Position numbers and translations under genes: made by a program. A stretch of 11,833 nucleotides of DNA from an uncultured Pseudomonadota bacterium (GTDB lineage Bacteria; Desulfobacterota_B; Binatia; UBA9968): positions 1 to 11,833 of the forward strand of contig CAMLCX010000108.1 of NCBI GenBank assembly GCA_946478635.1, in the 5' to 3' direction. The notes under the pieces were generated by a model. It was not told where the DNA came from and ran no database searches. It was given only the letters and a program-made list of their open reading frames with translations. Below, piece after piece: positions 1 through 7,511 of the stretch (position 1 is its first letter; the number at the start of each line of letters is the position of its first letter).

Positions 1-478
1 CGTCCTCGCCGGGCGCGACTTCCTTGAAGACCACGCCGTCCGAATCGACGTAGTAAAGTTTGCGCATGGCGACGATCGCTTTCGGAGTGCGCTCTTCGAC
101 GTCAATAATGAGGCGGCGCGGGAACTCGCGCCTGGTCAAAACCCGGCGCACCCAGGGATGACGGCCGATCCTTTTTTCGATGGTCGCCAGATCGATCCTC
201 CAGAGGCTCATACCGCGGCGCAATCCGGCAATCGCGATGACCTCATCGCCGCTCACTTTGGCGGTGCCGCGCACCTGAATTTCACGCACTGAAAAATAGG
301 GACTCTCAAGGATGAATTCGCGCAATGAAACGGCGGCAATCGCCAGCGGGCCGCTGGCGCGATAGACGACCAACGCCAAGGCGACCCCGCCCAGAACGCT
401 GCCAACACGCGCAAAGCTCCGGCGCCAGCGTCGTTCATCTTTTTTCCGGTTGTCCCGGCGATAGACTTTTAATTGCAT
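1..478 (-). CDS. ftsQ: Cell division protein FtsQ (3' end cut by window)
   Basis: FtsQ is a bitopic inner-membrane divisome protein that links early cytoplasmic and late periplasmic division proteins. From the ATG at 476-478 the frame stays open for 159 codons to the window edge. It shows a basic cytoplasmic tail (residues 1-23, rich in Arg and Lys), one hydrophobic anchor (about 24-52) and then a POTRA-like domain (about 61-137). That domain begins YFSVREIQVRG and includes GDEVIAIAGL, HPWVRRV and FPRRLIIDVEER. The beta domain begins with LYYVDSDGVVF (141-151), and the rest lies beyond the window. The start is supported by TGAGGGTGAG just upstream, which overlaps the murB stop. There are 10 bases between murB and ftsQ, and no ddl between them. 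FtsQ sequences diverge strongly, so the call rests on topology, the POTRA pattern and position after murB. The expected ftsA and ftsZ would lie outside the window. Confidence 0.93.
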   Translation of the reverse strand, partial: MQLKVYRRDNRKKDERRWRRSFARVGSVLGGVALALVVYRASGPLAIAAVSLREFILESPYFSVREIQVRGTAKVSGDEVIAIAGLRRGMSLWRIDLATIEKRIGRHPWVRRVLTRREFPRRLIIDVEERTPKAIVAMRKLYYVDSDGVVFKEVAPGED

Positions 479-486
479 GGTCTCAC

Positions 487-490
487 CCTC
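487..490 (-). promoter_or_regulatory. Shine-Dalgarno site of ftsQ, overlapping the murB stop
   Basis: On the minus strand the sequence reads TGAGGGTGAGACC followed by the ftsQ ATG. The GAGG core lies 8 bases before the start and shares bases with the murB TGA stop (489-491). This arrangement suggests that ftsQ translation is coupled to termination of murB. The site is seen directly; the coupling is inferred. Confidence 0.6.
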
Positions 491-1430
491 AATCCGTCGC
501 CCAATCGCCCAAAAATTTAACCTCCGCCACCAAGTCGACGCCGAATTGCCGGCGCACTTCCGCCTGCGCCAGCTCCATGAGCTGGCGCACCTCTTGTGCT
601 CTGGCGCCGCCCAGATTCACGAAAAAATTCGCGTGGCGCTGCGAGATCTGACTCTGCCCAATGCGCTTGCCTTTGAGACCCGCAGCTTCAATCAGCCGGC
701 CCGCATAATCGTCCGGCGGATTGCGAAACATCGATCCGGAGTTCGGGAAACCGGAAGGCTGGCTTTCTTTTCTCTTGCTGGTCAGCTCGCGCACTTTCAA
801 ACCGAGCCGGGCGGCCTCTGTTTTCTGCAAGCGCATGGAAACGCGAGTCACCACCGTGCCGGCCGGCAGATGCGAATCGCGGTAACTAAATGTCATTTGC
901 GCGCGCGCAAACTGTAACGGTTTTCCATCCCGCGTCAGGCCTTCAACCTGATCGACGACTTTTTCAAACTCCGAACCATAGGCGCCGGCATTCATGTACA
1001 AAGCGCCCCCAACAGTCCCGGGAATACCCTCGGCAAATTCCAAACCGGCATAGCCCTTGCGCGCCGCTTCGCGCACCAGTTGCGTAACCGCGTAAGCCGC
1101 GCCCACGCTCGCCTGAATGCGGCCAACCGCTTCATGCCAGTCAACGGTTTTGAATTCTCCGGCCAACCGGATCACAGCCCCGCGAACGCCGCGGTCGCTT
1201 ACTAAAACGTTGCTGCCATTGCCGAGCACATGGAAATCAACGTGGTTATGTTCGAGATCGCAAAGCAGAGCAGCCAGGGCCGCAAGATTTGAAACTTCAA
1301 TGAAATAATCCGCCGGCCCGCCGATTTTCATTGACGTGTAGCGCGCCAACGGCTCGGCAATCTTGAGCTTCAGGCCGGAAATCGCTTTCAACTCCCGCGC
1401 CAGCGCGGATTCGCTAGACCCCTCAGTCAT
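489..1430 (-). CDS. murB: UDP-N-acetylenolpyruvoylglucosamine reductase MurB
   Basis: MurB is a cytoplasmic FAD flavoenzyme that uses NADPH to reduce UDP-GlcNAc-enolpyruvate to UDP-MurNAc. Numbered from the ATG at 1428-1430 (313 aa), it shows YTSMKIGGPADYF (31-43), the FAD-binding LGNGSNVLVSD (69-79), the IPGTVGGALYMNAGAYG stretch (136-152) and FSYRDS with Arg184. GSMFRNP (232-238) supplies the likely proton donor Ser233, and AEV near the C terminus supplies a likely catalytic Glu303. The short form fits the type II pattern. The start is uncertain. The frame also opens at a GTG (1493) and an ATG (1490), with GGAG sequences just upstream. The 20 or so extra residues would come from a repeat-bearing spacer and do not resemble MurB, so I prefer the internal ATG, although it lacks a clear ribosome-binding site. 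It follows murC and precedes ftsQ by 10 bases. Confidence 0.96.
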   Translation of the reverse strand: MTEGSSESALARELKAISGLKLKIAEPLARYTSMKIGGPADYFIEVSNLAALAALLCDLEHNHVDFHVLGNGSNVLVSDRGVRGAVIRLAGEFKTVDWHEAVGRIQASVGAAYAVTQLVREAARKGYAGLEFAEGIPGTVGGALYMNAGAYGSEFEKVVDQVEGLTRDGKPLQFARAQMTFSYRDSHLPAGTVVTRVSMRLQKTEAARLGLKVRELTSKRKESQPSGFPNSGSMFRNPPDDYAGRLIEAAGLKGKRIGQSQISQRHANFFVNLGGARAQEVRQLMELAQAEVRRQFGVDLVAEVKFLGDWATD

Positions 1431-1440
1431 GGCTAACGCC

Positions 1441-1471
1441 GCGGCGGAGTCGAAGGCCCGTGGGCCGCCGC
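1441..1471 (-). other. GC-rich hairpin in the murC-murB spacer
   Basis: Arms of 7 bases (gcggcgg at 1441-1447 and ccgccgc at 1465-1471 on the plus strand) are exact inverted complements around a 17-base loop. The loop contains a second, smaller palindrome, GGCCC-GT-GGGCC, which partly overlaps the right arm, so the two pairings compete. No run of T follows on the minus strand, so it does not look like an intrinsic terminator. It lies just upstream of the preferred murB ATG, where a stem could affect initiation, or it may be a remnant of a dispersed repeat. Confidence 0.5.
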
Positions 1472-1485
1472 TGAATCCCCAACAT

Positions 1486-1515
1486 TCCATCACTCCAGCG
1501 CTCCATTACTCCAGC
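1486..1515. repeat. Two-copy tandem repeat, 16-base period, after murC
   Basis: The plus strand reads TCCATCACTCCAGC at 1486-1499 and TCCATTACTCCAGC at 1502-1515. These are two 14-base copies with one mismatch, offset by 16 bases. They lie between the murC stop and the preferred murB start. The two upstream candidate murB starts (GTG at 1493, ATG at 1490) fall inside the left copy, which is one reason to doubt them. Confidence 0.7.
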
Positions 1516-1518
1516 TCT

Positions 1519-2889
1519 TCATTGGAGCCTTTCGACCAAAGCTTCCCCGACCTTGTAAATGTCGCCGGCGCCGAGGGTTAACGCGACGTCGCCGCTCGCG
1601 AGTTCGCCGGCGAGCCGCGCGACGATATCGTTTTTGTCGGGAATAAATTCCACGTCCAGATGGCCCTTGCGCTTGATCGCCTGATAGAGCGCCTCCCCGT
1701 TTGCACCGGGAATCGGGTCTTCGCCGGCAGAATAAATTTCGGTCAACACGAGCCGGTCCGCGCCTTCAAAGGCGGTTAAAAACTCATCGAACAAATCCTT
1801 GGTGCGCGTGAAGCGGTGCGGTTGAAAGATCACCGTCAGCGGCCGCTTCCAGCTGTCGCGTATCGCGCCGATGGTCGCGCGTATCTCGGTTGGGTGATGA
1901 CCATAATCGTCGATCACCAAGATGCCGCCGGGCTCGCCCTTCACTTCAAATCGCCGGTGAATGCCGGTGAATGCATCGAGCGCCTCGGCGACGCGGGAGA
2001 ATGGAATTTCCAGTTCGTGGGCGACCGCCACCGCCGCGAGCGCGTTGGTCGCGCTATGGCGTCCGGGTAGATGCAGGCGCAACTTGCCAAGCGGCTTGTC
2101 GCGATGAATCACGGTGCATTCGATGCCTGACGGCGTAGGGTTGAGATCTTGCGCCGAAAAGTCCGCTTCCGGCGACAGGCCGTACGTCGTGAAGCGTTTT
2201 CGAACTTTGGGAATAAGGCCACGCACCGGAGTGTCGTCAACGCAGAGCACGGCCAAGCCGTAAAAAGGAATCTTGTTTATGAATGCGAGAAAACTTTCAT
2301 GGAGCCGCTCCATCGTTTGATGGAAATCCATGTGTTCCCTGTCGATGTTCGTCACCACCGCGATGATCGGCGAAAGCAGCAGGAAACTACCGTCGCTCTC
2401 ATCCGCTTCCGCGACCAAAATCTCGCCCTGGCCCATTTTCGCGTTGGCGCCGAACATGCGCACCCGCCCGCCGATCACCATAGTGGGATCGAGGCCCGCG
2501 CCGCTCAAGACCGCAGCGATCATCGAAGTCGTCGTGGTTTTACCGTGACTACCGGCGATCGCGATCCCGTATTTCATGCGCATCAGCTCGGCAAGCATCT
2601 CCGCGCGCGGGATCACCGGGATATGGCGGCGACGCGCTTCAAGCACCTCCGGATTGGAGTATTTCACGGCGGTGGAAATCACCACGACGGACAGATCCAT
2701 TGCCAAATTGTCCTCTTCGTGTCCGACAAACACGCGCGCGCCGAGGGCGCGGAGCCGGCGCGTGGCGTCGCTCTCCAGGAGGTCGGAGCCGCTTACCGCG
2801 TAACCCGAGTTCAACAACACTTCGGCGATGCCGCTCATGCCGATGCCGCCGATCCCGACGAAATGAATTTTGTGTTTCTTGTGCAGCAT
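1519..2889 (-). CDS. murC: UDP-N-acetylmuramate--L-alanine ligase MurC
   Basis: MurC is the first Mur ligase. It uses ATP to join L-alanine to UDP-MurNAc in the cytoplasm. The 456-residue protein has the family's usual length and three-domain order. The N-terminal Rossmann-like UDP-binding domain carries FVGIGGIGMSGIAE (10-23). The central ATPase domain has the P-loop GSHGKTTT (113-120), EADESD (161-166) and NIDREHMD (181-188). LPGRHSATNALAA (274-286) leads into the C-terminal domain, which has DDYGHHPTEIRAT (327-339), FQPHRFTRT (355-363) and LGAGDI (439-444). The HHP motif and GIGGIGMSG separate MurC from MurD, MurE and MurF. The ATG at 2887-2889 matches the family N terminus, although no strong Shine-Dalgarno sequence is visible in the 24-base gap after murG. 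Confidence 0.98.
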   Translation of the reverse strand: MLHKKHKIHFVGIGGIGMSGIAEVLLNSGYAVSGSDLLESDATRRLRALGARVFVGHEEDNLAMDLSVVVISTAVKYSNPEVLEARRRHIPVIPRAEMLAELMRMKYGIAIAGSHGKTTTTSMIAAVLSGAGLDPTMVIGGRVRMFGANAKMGQGEILVAEADESDGSFLLLSPIIAVVTNIDREHMDFHQTMERLHESFLAFINKIPFYGLAVLCVDDTPVRGLIPKVRKRFTTYGLSPEADFSAQDLNPTPSGIECTVIHRDKPLGKLRLHLPGRHSATNALAAVAVAHELEIPFSRVAEALDAFTGIHRRFEVKGEPGGILVIDDYGHHPTEIRATIGAIRDSWKRPLTVIFQPHRFTRTKDLFDEFLTAFEGADRLVLTEIYSAGEDPIPGANGEALYQAIKRKGHLDVEFIPDKNDIVARLAGELASGDVALTLGAGDIYKVGEALVERLQ

Positions 2890-2913
2890 AGAAGCGGCGC
2901 CACGCCCAAACCG

Positions 2914-3981
2914 TTAGCCCTGCGCCAGCGCATAACATTCATCGACAATCCGCGCGGCCGCGTCCGGTCTCCCGAGCGCGCGCGCCGCCGCCGCCATACG
3001 CGTGATCCGTCCGCGATCGGACAGATAGCCGCGGATTGTTTCCGCCAATACCTTGCCGTTCAGGTCCTGGTCCAAAATCATCTCGGCGGCGCCTTTTTCT
3101 TGCAGCGCCTGTGCGTTACCCCGTTGATGATCATAAATTGCGTAGGGATACGGCACCAAGATCGCCGCCTTGCCGAAGGCCGTGAGCTCCGCCACCGTGG
3201 TGGCGCCGGCGCGGCAAAGGACCAAATCGGCCATGGCGTACGCCTCGTCCATGGCTTCGATAAACGGCGTCACTTCCGCTTCGAACGGCAATGAAGTGTA
3301 AGCCGCTTTGATCGCCGCGAAGTCCAACGCGCCGGTTTGATGGGTGATAAACAATTCGTCTTGGACATCGGCCAAATTCTTGAGCGCGTCGACGACGGCA
3401 TAATTGACGCGCCGCGCGCCCGCGCTGCCGCCGAAAACGAGCAGAGAAAATTTGTCGCGCCTGGCGGCGGCGGGAAGCTCTTGCCAGCGCACCGGGTTGC
3501 CCGTTTCGATCACGTGAGCGCCTGGAAAAAACTCGGCGCTCCGGGGATAGGAAGTAAAAACTTTGTGGACAAAGCGACCGAGCAGCTTGTTGGTGAAACC
3601 GGGACGGAGATTTTGCTCCATAATGGCGCAGCGGGCGCGGAGCAATCGGGCCGCGAGCAGCGCCGGGCCTGAGGCATAACCACCCAGGCCGATCACGCAG
3701 TCGGGGCGAAATTCTCTGATAATGGCCATGGAACGCAGCAACCCCGCCGGGACCCGGCGCGCGGCGTCGAGCCAGCCGCGCAAACCCCTGCCCTTTATTC
3801 CCTTGACCTCCAGAGTTTCCAGCTGGAATCCTTCTTTGGGTAACACGCGAAACTCGATTCCTTGTGCCGTGCCGATAAACAAAATTTCTACCGACGAATC
3901 GCGCCGCTGAAATGCCCGCGCCACAGCCAGCCCGGGGAACAAGTGTCCGCCGGTTCCCCCGCCGGCGAAAATCACGCGCAT
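2914..3981 (-). CDS. murG: UDP-GlcNAc transferase MurG (lipid II synthase)
   Basis: MurG is a peripheral GT-B glycosyltransferase on the inner face of the membrane. It transfers GlcNAc from UDP-GlcNAc to lipid I to give lipid II. The 355-residue product has the N-terminal glycine-rich loop GGGTGGH (7-13), the second loop GGYAS (100-104), EQN (122-124) and the UDP-GlcNAc site in the second Rossmann half. That site comprises GGSAGA (184-189), CRAGATTVAE (256-265) and DHQRGNA (284-290). After EQN the residues are LRPGFTN, where many homologues have a variant of AVPGLTN. His13 is the conserved glycine-loop histidine. The ATG directly abuts the ftsW stop (TAGATG), and a GGAGG lies six bases upstream inside ftsW, so the start is well fixed and translation is probably coupled. 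Confidence 0.98.
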   Translation of the reverse strand: MRVIFAGGGTGGHLFPGLAVARAFQRRDSSVEILFIGTAQGIEFRVLPKEGFQLETLEVKGIKGRGLRGWLDAARRVPAGLLRSMAIIREFRPDCVIGLGGYASGPALLAARLLRARCAIMEQNLRPGFTNKLLGRFVHKVFTSYPRSAEFFPGAHVIETGNPVRWQELPAAARRDKFSLLVFGGSAGARRVNYAVVDALKNLADVQDELFITHQTGALDFAAIKAAYTSLPFEAEVTPFIEAMDEAYAMADLVLCRAGATTVAELTAFGKAAILVPYPYAIYDHQRGNAQALQEKGAAEMILDQDLNGKVLAETIRGYLSDRGRITRMAAAARALGRPDAAARIVDECYALAQG

Positions 3982-5076
3982 CTAGAGCCTCCGGCGTGAG
4001 AGACCCAGTAAAATCCCCGCCTCCATCAAATTGATCACCATGGCCGAACCGCCGTAACTGATAAACGGCAGCACCAGTCCTTTGGTCGGCATCAATCCCA
4101 TCACCACGCCCATGTGAATCAAGGCCTGCAGGCCAAGCAGCACCGTCAAGCCGAAGGCCAGATACTGATCGAAGGGCTCTTCGATCTTCGCCGTCAGCCG
4201 AAGACCGCGCACGATGATCACGCCGAAAAGCGCCAATACCGCTAGGGCGCCAAGCAACCCCAATTCTTCGCCGATTACTGAATAAATAAAATCGGTGTGG
4301 GCTTCGGGTAGATAGAAAAGTTTTTGGCGGCTTTCGCCGAGCCCGCGACCCAGCAGCTGGCCCGAGCCAAAGGCGATCAACGATTGAATGATATGAAAAC
4401 CACTGCCCGTGGCATCACTCCACGGATCGACAAAGGTCATCAGGCGGCGCAGGCGATACTCGGCCGTCATCATGACGTAGGCCAGGACCGGCAAGGCCAA
4501 CAAAGCAGTGGCCAGCAGATGCCGCACCCTCACGCCGCCGATAAAAAGCATGAAATAGAGAAGCGTCGTCAGAATAAGCGCAGTGCCAAAGTCAGGTTCG
4601 AGCAAGAGCAGGACGGCAAACACACCGCCAACCATCAAGTGCGGCAAGACGCCAACCGAAAAAGTCCGGATCAATTCCTCTTTCTTCGCCATGGAGTGGG
4701 CCAGATAGAACACGACCGAGAGCTTCGCCAATTCGGACGGCTGAAACGCGAAGCCCGGAAACGGGATCCAGCGCCGCGCGCCGCCGCGACTCACACCGAT
4801 ACCCGGGACGAGGACCATAATGAGAATGATGAAACTGACGGCCAACAGGGGATAGGCAAAGCGGCGATAAAGCGTCGACGGCACGATCGCACAGGTAACC
4901 AAGGCGATCATGCCGGCAGCCAGGGCTACCAGTTGTTTACGAAAAAAATAAGTGCCGTCACCGTAACGCTCCTGCGAGTGGAGGTAGCTGGTGCTCAAGA
5001 CCATCGTCATTCCCAGCGCCAGCAAGCCCGCCACCGCGAGCAGCATCCATCTATCGACAGCCAAACCGTCTCTCAT
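3982..5076 (-). CDS. ftsW: SEDS glycosyltransferase FtsW
   Basis: FtsW is a polytopic inner-membrane SEDS protein that polymerises lipid II into septal glycan strands together with its partner class B PBP. The 364-residue sequence is strongly hydrophobic, consistent with about ten membrane segments. It carries the SEDS signatures GGARRWIPF (98-106), QPSELAKL (112-119), GRGLGESRQKLFYLPEAHTD (243-262) and MPTKGLVLPFISYGGSAM (329-346). Asp262 in PEAHTDF corresponds to the aspartate regarded as catalytic in the family. Position between murD and murG, plus the nearby transpeptidase gene, favours FtsW over its paralogue RodA. The ATG overlaps the murD stop by four bases (ATGA), which implies coupled translation. 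Confidence 0.97.
   Translation of the reverse strand: MRDGLAVDRWMLLAVAGLLALGMTMVLSTSYLHSQERYGDGTYFFRKQLVALAAGMIALVTCAIVPSTLYRRFAYPLLAVSFIILIMVLVPGIGVSRGGARRWIPFPGFAFQPSELAKLSVVFYLAHSMAKKEELIRTFSVGVLPHLMVGGVFAVLLLLEPDFGTALILTTLLYFMLFIGGVRVRHLLATALLALPVLAYVMMTAEYRLRRLMTFVDPWSDATGSGFHIIQSLIAFGSGQLLGRGLGESRQKLFYLPEAHTDFIYSVIGEELGLLGALAVLALFGVIIVRGLRLTAKIEEPFDQYLAFGLTVLLGLQALIHMGVVMGLMPTKGLVLPFISYGGSAMVINLMEAGILLGLSRRRL
3988..3992 (-). promoter_or_regulatory. Shine-Dalgarno site of murG inside the ftsW 3' end
   Basis: The minus strand reads CGGAGGCTCTAG followed by the murG ATG. GGAGG lies six bases before the start and is embedded in the last codons of ftsW. With zero bases between the ftsW TAG and the murG ATG, it fixes the murG start and points to coupling of the two genes. 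Confidence 0.7.
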
Positions 5077-6407
5077 AATTGCCGCACCAAAGTTTTGAAA
5101 ACATTGCCGCGCTCGGCATAGTTACGAAACTGGTCAAAACTGGAACAAGCCGGCGAGAGCAACACCACGTCGCCTGCGCGGGCGTGTGCCGCCGCGTCAC
5201 GCACCGCCGACTGAAGGTCGTCGACGATAACCGTTTCGGTAAGCGACCCCAGGGCGCGCGCGATGACTCCCTTGGCCGCGCCGAACAACACCAATCGGCG
5301 AACTTTCTGCTTGATGCCCTCTGCCAACGGCGCATAAGCGCCGCCCTTATCCACGCCCCCGGCGAGCAAAATCACCGGCTCGGTGAAGCTTGCGAGCGAT
5401 TTCACCACCGCGCCGACATTGGTGCCTTTGGAATCGTTATAGTAACGCACGCCGTCTTTTTCGCGGACCCACTCGAGTCGGTGCTCGAGCCCGGAGAAAT
5501 TTTCCAAAGTCTCCTGAATGACGGCGTTATCGACACCGGCACGCTTCGCGGCCGTGATTCCCGCCATCATATTTTCCAGGTTATGCACGCCCTGAAGCCT
5601 CGCGCGCCGAAGCGAAAACCGTTCTTCCTTGTCGCCGTCGCGCCAGATGATCTCCGCACCGGCCGGAAATACTCCCGTCGATGTCTCCGAAAATCCGAAA
5701 GAGATCACGCGCGCCTTGATGCGATGGCGCATTGGCCAAACCAACGGATCGTCGCGGTTGAGGATCGCCACGTCGGCGCCCGTTTGCGCCTGGAAGATGC
5801 GCTCCTTGGCGGCGCCGTAATCGGCAAAACTGCGGTAGCGGTCCAAATGGTCCTCGGTGACGTTGAGCATGACAGCGACGCGCGGGCGAAACTCGCTAGT
5901 CCACTCAAGCTGAAAACTGCTGATTTCAAGCACGCCCCAATCCCAACTTTGATCGAGCGAGCCGACAAACGGGGCGCCGAGATTGCCGCCGATAAAAGTC
6001 CTCTTTCCGCTCGCCTTCAGCATCTCGCCGATCAATGTCGTGGTCGTGCTCTTGCCGTTGGTGCCGGTAATCGCGACGATCGGCGCGGGGAAAAAACGGC
6101 AGGCAAGCTCGATTTCGCTGAGAACCGGAATCGCCCGCGCGACGGCTTGTTGCAGCAACACATTGTCCTGCGGCACTCCGGGACTCGGAACAACGTAGTC
6201 GACGCCGTCGAGCCAGCGCGTTTCTTCGCCGCCCAAACGATAATCCACCGCAAGGCCTGCGAGACTTTCGATCCCCGGTTTGAGATCCACCCGGCTGCGC
6301 TGATCGCTAACCAACACGCCGGCACCCCGTTGCGCGAGAAAGCGCGCGCACTCGAGACCGGTACGCGCCAACCCGATCACTAAAAAGTTTTTGCCTTTGA
6401 GGTCCAT
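5073..6407 (-). CDS. murD: UDP-MurNAc-L-alanine--D-glutamate ligase MurD
   Basis: MurD is an ATP-dependent cytoplasmic ligase that adds D-glutamate to UDP-MurNAc-L-Ala. The 444-residue protein starts with a Rossmann-like UDP-binding domain (NFLVIGLARTGLECARFL, 7-24; PSPGVP, 74-79). The central domain has the P-loop GTNGKSTTT (115-123), EISSFQLE (161-168) and NVTEDHLDRY (182-191), and is followed by HNLEN (275-279). The C-terminal domain has HRLEWV (309-314), the substrate-binding NDSKGTN (324-330) and LLSPACSSFDQF (416-427). EISSFQLE, NDSKGTN and the ACSSFDQF ending are diagnostic of MurD. The ATG at 6405-6407 gives the family N terminus without an evident Shine-Dalgarno sequence. It lies 15 bases after the mraY stop. 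Its TGA overlaps the ftsW ATG. Confidence 0.98.
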   Translation of the reverse strand: MDLKGKNFLVIGLARTGLECARFLAQRGAGVLVSDQRSRVDLKPGIESLAGLAVDYRLGGEETRWLDGVDYVVPSPGVPQDNVLLQQAVARAIPVLSEIELACRFFPAPIVAITGTNGKSTTTTLIGEMLKASGKRTFIGGNLGAPFVGSLDQSWDWGVLEISSFQLEWTSEFRPRVAVMLNVTEDHLDRYRSFADYGAAKERIFQAQTGADVAILNRDDPLVWPMRHRIKARVISFGFSETSTGVFPAGAEIIWRDGDKEERFSLRRARLQGVHNLENMMAGITAAKRAGVDNAVIQETLENFSGLEHRLEWVREKDGVRYYNDSKGTNVGAVVKSLASFTEPVILLAGGVDKGGAYAPLAEGIKQKVRRLVLFGAAKGVIARALGSLTETVIVDDLQSAVRDAAAHARAGDVVLLSPACSSFDQFRNYAERGNVFKTLVRQL

Positions 6408-6422
6408 CGGCCATGGGTATTT

Positions 6423-7499
6423 TCAGCGCAGCTTCAAGGTGCTCAAGCCGATGACGGCGCAGATAAACGAGATGATCCAGAAGCGCACGATGATTTGCGG
6501 TTCCTTCCAGCCTTTGAGCTCGTAATGATGATGAATGGGCGCCATCAGAAAAACCCGCTTGCGCCGGATCTTGTAGAAAGCCACCTGAAAAATGACGGAC
6601 AACGCTTCGATGACGAACACGCCGCCGACGATGATCAAAAGAATTTCATTCTTGGTCATCACGGCGACGACTCCCAGTGCCGCGCCCAGCGCGAGCGAGC
6701 CGACGTCGCCCATGAACATTTGCGCGGGGTAGGCGTTGTACCAAAGAAAGCCCAATCCGGCGGCGACGACGGCGGCGCAGAACACACTCAACTCGCCGAC
6801 TCCGGCGACGTAGGGTATTTGCAGATATTCGGCAAGCTTCAAATGGCCGGTCACGTAGGAGATGACCGCGTAAGTTCCCGCGGCAACCATGACCGGGCCA
6901 ATCGCCAAGCCGTCCAAACCGTCGGTCAGGTTGACGGCATTCGAAGTGCACACGATCACCAGCATGGCGAACGGAATGTAAAAGAGCCCAAGATCGAAAC
7001 GGAAGGTTTTGATAAACGGCACGGCGATCTCGGTGCTAAAGCGCGGCTGAAAATACAGTGCGAGCGCCACCACGAACGCCACGAGAAATTGGCCAAGCAA
7101 TTTGCCGCGCGGTGAAAGTCCCCGGCTATTTTGACGGCTAAGTTTCAGGTAATCGTCGGCAAAGCCCACCACACCCGTGCCGAGGGTGGCGATGAGCGCG
7201 AGCAGGACGTAACGGTTAGCAATGTCGGCCATCAGAACCGTCGAAAAAAACAGCGCTAAAATAATCAAAGCGCCGCCCATCGTCGGCGTTCCGGCCTTGG
7301 CGGCATGGGAGGCCGGACCGTCATCGCGAATCTGTTGGCCAATTTGCTTTTGCGTCAATGTGCGAATCAACCACGGGCCTAGAAGAAACGAAATGAGCAA
7401 CGCCATCAACGCCGCCATGGCGGCGCGAAACGTGATGTAGCGAAAGACATTGAAACCCGAATAAGTCGTCGAGAGAGGAAACGAAAGGTAGTATAACAA
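6423..7499 (-). CDS. mraY: Phospho-MurNAc-pentapeptide transferase MraY
   Basis: MraY is an integral membrane enzyme that transfers phospho-MurNAc-pentapeptide from UDP to undecaprenyl phosphate, making lipid I. Numbered from the TTG at 7497-7499 it has 358 residues, which is normal for the family. It begins MLYYLSFPL and continues [19 protein letters not shown] ([14 protein letters not shown]). The catalytic motifs are FADDY (Asp115-Asp116), [15 protein letters not shown] (187-201), GDVGS (264-268) and the histidine-rich [13 protein letters not shown] (319-331). About ten hydrophobic segments are visible. The frame also opens at a TTG two codons earlier (7505), but that start would lie only one base from AGGAG. 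The TTG at 7499 is seven bases away and matches the family N terminus. It sits between murF and murD with gaps of 10 and 15 bases. Confidence 0.97.
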   Translation of the reverse strand: MLYYLSFPLSTTYSGFNVFRYITFRAAMAALMALLISFLLGPWLIRTLTQKQIGQQIRDDGPASHAAKAGTPTMGGALIILALFFSTVLMADIANRYVLLALIATLGTGVVGFADDYLKLSRQNSRGLSPRGKLLGQFLVAFVVALALYFQPRFSTEIAVPFIKTFRFDLGLFYIPFAMLVIVCTSNAVNLTDGLDGLAIGPVMVAAGTYAVISYVTGHLKLAEYLQIPYVAGVGELSVFCAAVVAAGLGFLWYNAYPAQMFMGDVGSLALGAALGVVAVMTKNEILLIIVGGVFVIEALSVIFQVAFYKIRRKRVFLMAPIHHHYELKGWKEPQIIVRFWIISFICAVIGLSTLKLR

Positions 7500-7506
7500 A
7501 CCCAAT

Positions 7507-7511
7507 CTCCT
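7507..7511 (-). promoter_or_regulatory. Shine-Dalgarno site of mraY, overlapping the murF stop
   Basis: The minus strand reads TCATAGGAGATTGGGT followed by TTG. AGGAG shares bases with the murF TAG (7510-7512) and lies seven bases before the TTG at 7499. This spacing decides between the two in-frame TTG codons (7505 and 7499) and suggests coupling to murF termination. Confidence 0.7.

Noticed and set aside
253..438. A short minus-strand open frame near the left edge.
   Set aside because: It is another reading frame of ftsQ. The true frame starts at 478, runs off the window edge and shows an anchor plus a POTRA-like domain.
1441..1471. Possible intrinsic terminator between murC and murB.
   Set aside because: The stem is GC-rich, but no run of T follows on the coding strand, and termination here would cut off murB and ftsQ.
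1953..1972. Exact tandem duplication of the 10-mer GCCGGTGAAT within murC.
   Set aside because: It encodes the conserved stretch around FTGIHRRFE, so it is explained by codon choice in a constrained protein segment rather than by a repeat element.
2149..3294. A 381-codon plus-strand open frame across the murC-murG junction.
   Set aside because: It runs antisense through two clearly functional genes and has no motif or convincing ribosome-binding site. It reads as a GC-driven shadow, as does the 265-codon frame at 4324-5121.
5079..6383. A plus-strand open frame of 434 codons opposite nearly all of murD.
   Set aside because: Its translation shows no recognisable fold or motif and is rich in Arg, His and Ala, as expected of an antisense shadow in GC-rich DNA. 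MurD on the minus strand has every family motif.
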